A program made the position numbers and the translations under genes. From Ardenticatenia bacterium (GTDB lineage: Bacteria; Chloroflexota; Anaerolineae; Aggregatilineales; Ch27), in the NCBI GenBank assembly GCA_026983935.1, contig JALSTC010000788.1:1-6859 (forward strand): a stretch of 6,859 nt of DNA. Reading direction: 5' to 3'. Under the pieces are notes generated by a model. The model saw only the letters and a list, made by a program, of their open reading frames with translations. It had not been told where the DNA came from and searched no databases. Below, piece after piece: positions 3,849-6,859 of the stretch; the first letter of the stretch is position 1; every line of letters begins with the position of its first letter.

Positions 3849-5666
3849 TTACGGCTCCGGCGGCCTGTGATTGATGATAAACTGGCGCGGGTCCGTATAG
3901 TTGGCCAGCAGTGCGTCAAGGTCCAGGCGAGGCCAGTGCCAGGGCTGCGTCTGGAGAATATCCGTCGTGCTGATGTCAAAATGCAGATGGTATGAGTAAA
4001 TACCCTCAGCGTTCCCCACACTGGCGATCTGCTCTCCACGCACCACGCGCTGCCCGACCTGCACCCGGACATTCTCAACATGGGCATAGCGCCCATAGAC
4101 CACCTGGCCGTTGGTAATCAGCGGATCGTGGCGAATCACGATCACATTTCCCCAGCCGGGCAGACGATCGGCAAAAGTCACCACGCCATGCGCAGCCGCA
4201 TAAACCGGGCTGTGCGCATCGGCGTCAGGATACGGTTCGTTCAGGTTGAGGTCGGCCCCGGTGTGGTAGGCTTCGTAGGGCGTCCCGACACGATAGCGCA
4301 CGGCAAAGCCGGTCGCATCAATCCAGTGCGACGGCCAGACCTGATCACTCTGTCGCTCAGAAGCGATTCCGATCGGCGCGTCAAAGCCATCGGCCAGGAA
4401 CTGTGATTCCGGCGTCACACCCAGCACCTGCCGCCAGCGCAGGGCGTCGAAGACGATCTCCCTGTCATTTTCGCCCGTCAGGTCATTGAGGAATACGACA
4501 CCCGCAACCGGGTTGCTTGCATCAAAGTAGAACACACCCAGCGGCACCCATAAATTGAGGACACGCCCCTGCGGTATGGCCGCCAGCAGCTCTCCACTGC
4601 GCCCGCGCACGCCGTGAATCTTGTAGCGAGCATTCAGCGTCGTGGAATGTTCGGCAGGCACATAGGCCGAAACCTCATACCAGCCGCTCTCCGGCAAAAC
4701 CGGCGCCCATCGTGCCCAGACCTGGCTGCGCCGCTGCTGGGTGGATTTATAGTAGCTTGTCCATCCCCGACTGTTCTGACGGGAGTGGAAGACCTGCTCC
4801 GGCAACTGGCCGATATGCGTCCCAAAATCAAAGCGCGGGTCGTCCGGCGTGACAAGCACTGTACGGCCATAACGCCCCTCATCCGTGCCCGGGACGTGTG
4901 CCGATATCGGCACATTGATGGCAGGCCATTGGCTGGCGTTGATCACACCCAGCCGCCACCAGCTCACTCCTGCCGAGCCATGCACCTCAATGGCCCGTCG
5001 GCGGGCTTCCTCCATATCGGACGGATCGGCATTGCCCTGCAGTACGGCAAACAGGGGCCGCCCATAATGCCGCCAGGTATTGAAAGCCTCATCAACAACT
5101 TCATCCGGTGGGCGCTGGAATGATGCCCAGTAAGCCATCAGATGCACGCTATCCACAAACGGGAACCACTCATCGGGGAAGATTTTCTCATAATGATGCG
5201 GGCGCGGATCCACGGCAATTCCGATATGGAACGATCCCGGCAGCGACTTCCGAATACGTGCCATCAGAGGACGGATTCCCTCGCGTCCGCCTTCCCAGAA
5301 ACCGGTATACGGCTCCACATCCAGGATCATGGATCGCACACCGGGCTGTTGGCAGGCCTGAATGATCAGATCGGCTTCGGCATTGATGTCCCGGCCTTTG
5401 GGGACACACCACGCATGGAATTCCAGCCCATTGGCTTCCAGCACCTCCGACCATCGTTTGACGCTGTCCGGGCCATCAATCGCCAGTGCGCGGTCAGTAT
5501 CGTATGTACCCTGCCAGCGGGTGCCATCGCTGGTCTTGACCCAGACCTGCTTGACATGGGGTGCTCGTGTCCGGAGTGTATTGACCACAGCCTGAATCGA
5601 GTCTTCTGGCACCGAATCACCTTTCCAGTGCCAGATTCCGATCTTGCCATCGTAAGGGGTTGCCAT
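3849..5666 (-). CDS. Three-domain protein: glycosidase-like barrel, golvesin-like domain, M23 endopeptidase
   Basis: Probable peptidoglycan hydrolase, 605 residues. Residues 8-250 look like a TIM barrel: strands at IGIWHW (9-14), VKQVWVKTS (38-46), LEFHAWCV (81-88), SMILDVE (112-118), FHIGIAVD (146-153), VDSVHLMAYW (171-180), PLFAVLQG (204-211) and GVSWWRLG (233-240). D116-x-E118 recalls the DxE of GH25 lysozyme-like enzymes, but the family is not certain. Residues 265-415 resemble the golvesin/xanthan-lyase C-terminal fold, with GWYEVSAYVPAEHSTTLNARYKI. Residues 465-570 are an M23 peptidase. H468, D472 and H562 would bind zinc, and H529 and H560 would be catalytic, by analogy with LytM. A conserved tail follows (577-604). 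The ATG at 5666 has GGAGGG 9 bases upstream and an in-frame stop at 5706-5708. The barrel begins within 8 residues, so no signal peptide or membrane segment is present. It lies 60 bases after a paralogue and probably shares its transcript. Confidence 0.85.
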   Translation of the reverse strand: MATPYDGKIGIWHWKGDSVPEDSIQAVVNTLRTRAPHVKQVWVKTSDGTRWQGTYDTDRALAIDGPDSVKRWSEVLEANGLEFHAWCVPKGRDINAEADLIIQACQQPGVRSMILDVEPYTGFWEGGREGIRPLMARIRKSLPGSFHIGIAVDPRPHHYEKIFPDEWFPFVDSVHLMAYWASFQRPPDEVVDEAFNTWRHYGRPLFAVLQGNADPSDMEEARRRAIEVHGSAGVSWWRLGVINASQWPAINVPISAHVPGTDEGRYGRTVLVTPDDPRFDFGTHIGQLPEQVFHSRQNSRGWTSYYKSTQQRRSQVWARWAPVLPESGWYEVSAYVPAEHSTTLNARYKIHGVRGRSGELLAAIPQGRVLNLWVPLGVFYFDASNPVAGVVFLNDLTGENDREIVFDALRWRQVLGVTPESQFLADGFDAPIGIASERQSDQVWPSHWIDATGFAVRYRVGTPYEAYHTGADLNLNEPYPDADAHSPVYAAAHGVVTFADRLPGWGNVIVIRHDPLITNGQVVYGRYAHVENVRVQVGQRVVRGEQIASVGNAEGIYSYHLHFDISTTDILQTQPWHWPRLDLDALLANYTDPRQFIINHRPPEP

Positions 5667-5675
5667 ACGCCACGT

Positions 5676-5681
5676 CCCTCC
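5676..5681 (-). promoter_or_regulatory. Ribosome binding site for the complete M23 gene
   Basis: GGAGGG on the minus strand, 9 bases before the ATG at 5666. Together with the in-frame stop at 5706-5708 it fixes the start and shows that no N-terminal signal sequence has been missed. The 60-base space between the two M23 genes shows no terminator, and I saw no convincing promoter. Confidence 0.75.
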
Positions 5682-5726
5682 AGTTTGTGCTTGTGCAGCC
5701 AGGCCTCAAAAACATTAATCGCGGCT

Positions 5727-6859
5727 TCACCGCCCGCGCAAATACTCAGGCGGACGATGCGCCAGCAAGAACGCGCGCGGATCGGTGTAGTTCTCCACCA
5801 GCGCACGATGATCCAGCCGGGGCCAGTGCCCCGGATTCTCTTCAAGCACGCCGCTGATACAAATATCAAAGTGCAGGTGATAGGGCGCGCCGGGTGGCTC
5901 GGGTTTGTCAATCACAGCAAGCTGCTGTCCTCGCCGAACTCGCTCGCCCGCCTGCACCTGGATTTCCCCCACATGCGCATATCGCGCCCAAACGGGATTG
6001 CCGTCAGGCTCGACGGGGTCATGGCGGATGACGATAAGCTGCCCCCAGACCGGAAGCCGCCCGGCAAAGGTCACTACACCGCTGGCGATCGCATAGACCG
6101 GTGCGCCACGATCGGCATCCCAGCGAGGAATGTTGAGGTTGAGGTCCGCACCGGTATGAAAAGCGGTCGAATTGGTGCTGTCCGGGTAACGTCTGCCAAA
6201 CGGATTGGCATCAAGCCAGTTGCCGGGCCAGATCTTAGCGGATGCCCGTTCTTCAGGCGTACCAACCGGAGCATCATAACCGTCTGCCACCTCAACAGCC
6301 GGCGGCGCATCTTCCATCAGCCGCCATCGAATCGGGGAAAAAGCAATTTCCAACCCGGCCTCGCCGGTGAGATTGGTCAGATTCACCGCGCCGGTATCCG
6401 GGCGTTCGCCATCCAGCTCAAAGATGCCCAGGGGCACAAAACGATCGAAGTATCGGCTCTGATCCAGTTCCACCACAACAGTGCTGTCCTGCCCGACGAT
6501 CCCGCGAATGTGGTAACGCGCCCGCCGGGTTGTGGCATGCGTGCCCGGCACAAAGACGGCGATCTCATAGCGCCCGCTGCGGCTGATGCCCGGCATCCAC
6601 TGTGCCCAGAGCGTGCTGCGGGTGGGATGCGTTTCCGCGTACTTGACCGGCCCCTGCGGCGTACGCATGGCATTGAAGCGAATGGTGCTGAAACGGCCAT
6701 ATACACCATCCATATACCGCCTGTCCCCCGGAGGAATGACTTCCACCCCATCCGCAAAAGGATCGACCACATCATCCGGTGGGGGCGGCACATCTTCGCC
6801 GGGACGCTCTACAGGCCACGGGTAGCGGGCAATCGTGTCCCAGAGCTGCGTTCCATTAT
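5727..6859 (-). CDS. Paralogous golvesin-like/M23 endopeptidase protein (N-terminus cut by right edge)
   Basis: The last 376 codons are visible; the frame is open through the right edge, so the GTG at 6791 is not taken as the start. Visible residues 3-12 (TQLWDTIARY) align with the end of the barrel in the neighbouring gene (NASQWPAI there, NGTQLWDTI here), which suggests the same three-domain plan. A proline-rich linker follows. The golvesin-like domain covers roughly visible residues 50-180, with GRYEIAVFVPGTHATTRRARYHI. The M23 domain keeps all five key residues, at visible positions H234, D238, H295, H327 and H329. The tail HWPRLD...NYTDPR...HRPPE is shared with the neighbour. The M23 parts look roughly 60% identical by eye, so the duplication is not recent. 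The last codon before the TGA is at 5730-5732, 60 bases before the next start. Substrate and export route are unknown. Confidence 0.85.
   Translation of the reverse strand, partial: NGTQLWDTIARYPWPVERPGEDVPPPPDDVVDPFADGVEVIPPGDRRYMDGVYGRFSTIRFNAMRTPQGPVKYAETHPTRSTLWAQWMPGISRSGRYEIAVFVPGTHATTRRARYHIRGIVGQDSTVVVELDQSRYFDRFVPLGIFELDGERPDTGAVNLTNLTGEAGLEIAFSPIRWRLMEDAPPAVEVADGYDAPVGTPEERASAKIWPGNWLDANPFGRRYPDSTNSTAFHTGADLNLNIPRWDADRGAPVYAIASGVVTFAGRLPVWGQLIVIRHDPVEPDGNPVWARYAHVGEIQVQAGERVRRGQQLAVIDKPEPPGAPYHLHFDICISGVLEENPGHWPRLDHRALVENYTDPRAFLLAHRPPEYLRGR

Noticed and set aside
4614..5123. Plus-strand open frame opposite the complete M23 gene
   Set aside because: It is antisense to a gene with a clear domain structure and shows no motif or ribosome site that would make it a gene.
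5366..5911. Minus-strand frame spanning the junction of the two M23 genes
   Set aside because: It runs out of frame through the end of one and the start of the other. Its sequence is arginine/serine-rich shadow, not a linker protein.
3849..6859. Prophage lysis module
   Set aside because: Lysin-like domains alone are not enough: no holin, spanin, integrase or structural gene is visible, and the tandem duplicated three-domain plan looks chromosomal.
1..6859. CRISPR array, tRNA, rRNA or insertion sequence
   Set aside because: No regularly spaced direct repeats, cloverleaf-like segment, rRNA-like stretch, transposase motif or terminal inverted repeats were found on reading both strands.

Overview
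The window looks like a chromosomal segment of a moderately GC-rich bacterium. The protein sequences suggest Chloroflexota, perhaps Anaerolineae, but that is an impression from protein style and gene order and no search was run. It holds two unrelated blocks that converge on a shared terminator near 3778-3816.

Block 1 (1-3747) is an iron-sulfur cluster assembly locus. On the minus strand, reading right to left, sufC (ATPase), sufB (scaffold) and the start of sufD (cut by the left edge) form the SUF scaffold operon sufCBD. A SufR-like winged-helix regulator with four C-terminal cysteines is divergent from it on the plus strand. A MIP18/DUF59 (SufT-like) Fe-S maturation protein follows, overlapping the regulator by 4 bases. 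The 254-base space between sufC and the regulator contains a 34-base inverted repeat whose two outer arms each supply the TTGAC of a sigma70-type -35 box. One box drives sufCBD and the other drives the regulator operon. A regulator dimer bound there could shut off both transcripts. The simplest reading is an autoregulated circuit in which an Fe-S-sensing repressor controls the machinery that makes the clusters. The sufC leader is about 130 bases long, has several small hairpins and contains a 20-codon candidate upstream ORF.

Block 2 (3849-6859, minus strand) has two tandem paralogues. The complete one (605 residues) joins a predicted TIM-barrel glycosidase-like domain with a DVE motif, a beta-rich golvesin/xanthan-lyase-like domain and a C-terminal M23 (lysostaphin-type) zinc endopeptidase with all five expected active-site residues. 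The second is cut by the right edge and shows the last two domains plus what seems to be the end of the same barrel. They look like two-headed cell-wall hydrolases. The complete copy has no signal peptide, so how it would reach the wall is unclear.

No tRNA, rRNA, CRISPR array, insertion sequence or phage structural gene was seen. The most interesting items are the shared operator/double -35 arrangement, the unusual cysteine spacing in the regulator, and the paired leaderless multidomain M23 proteins.
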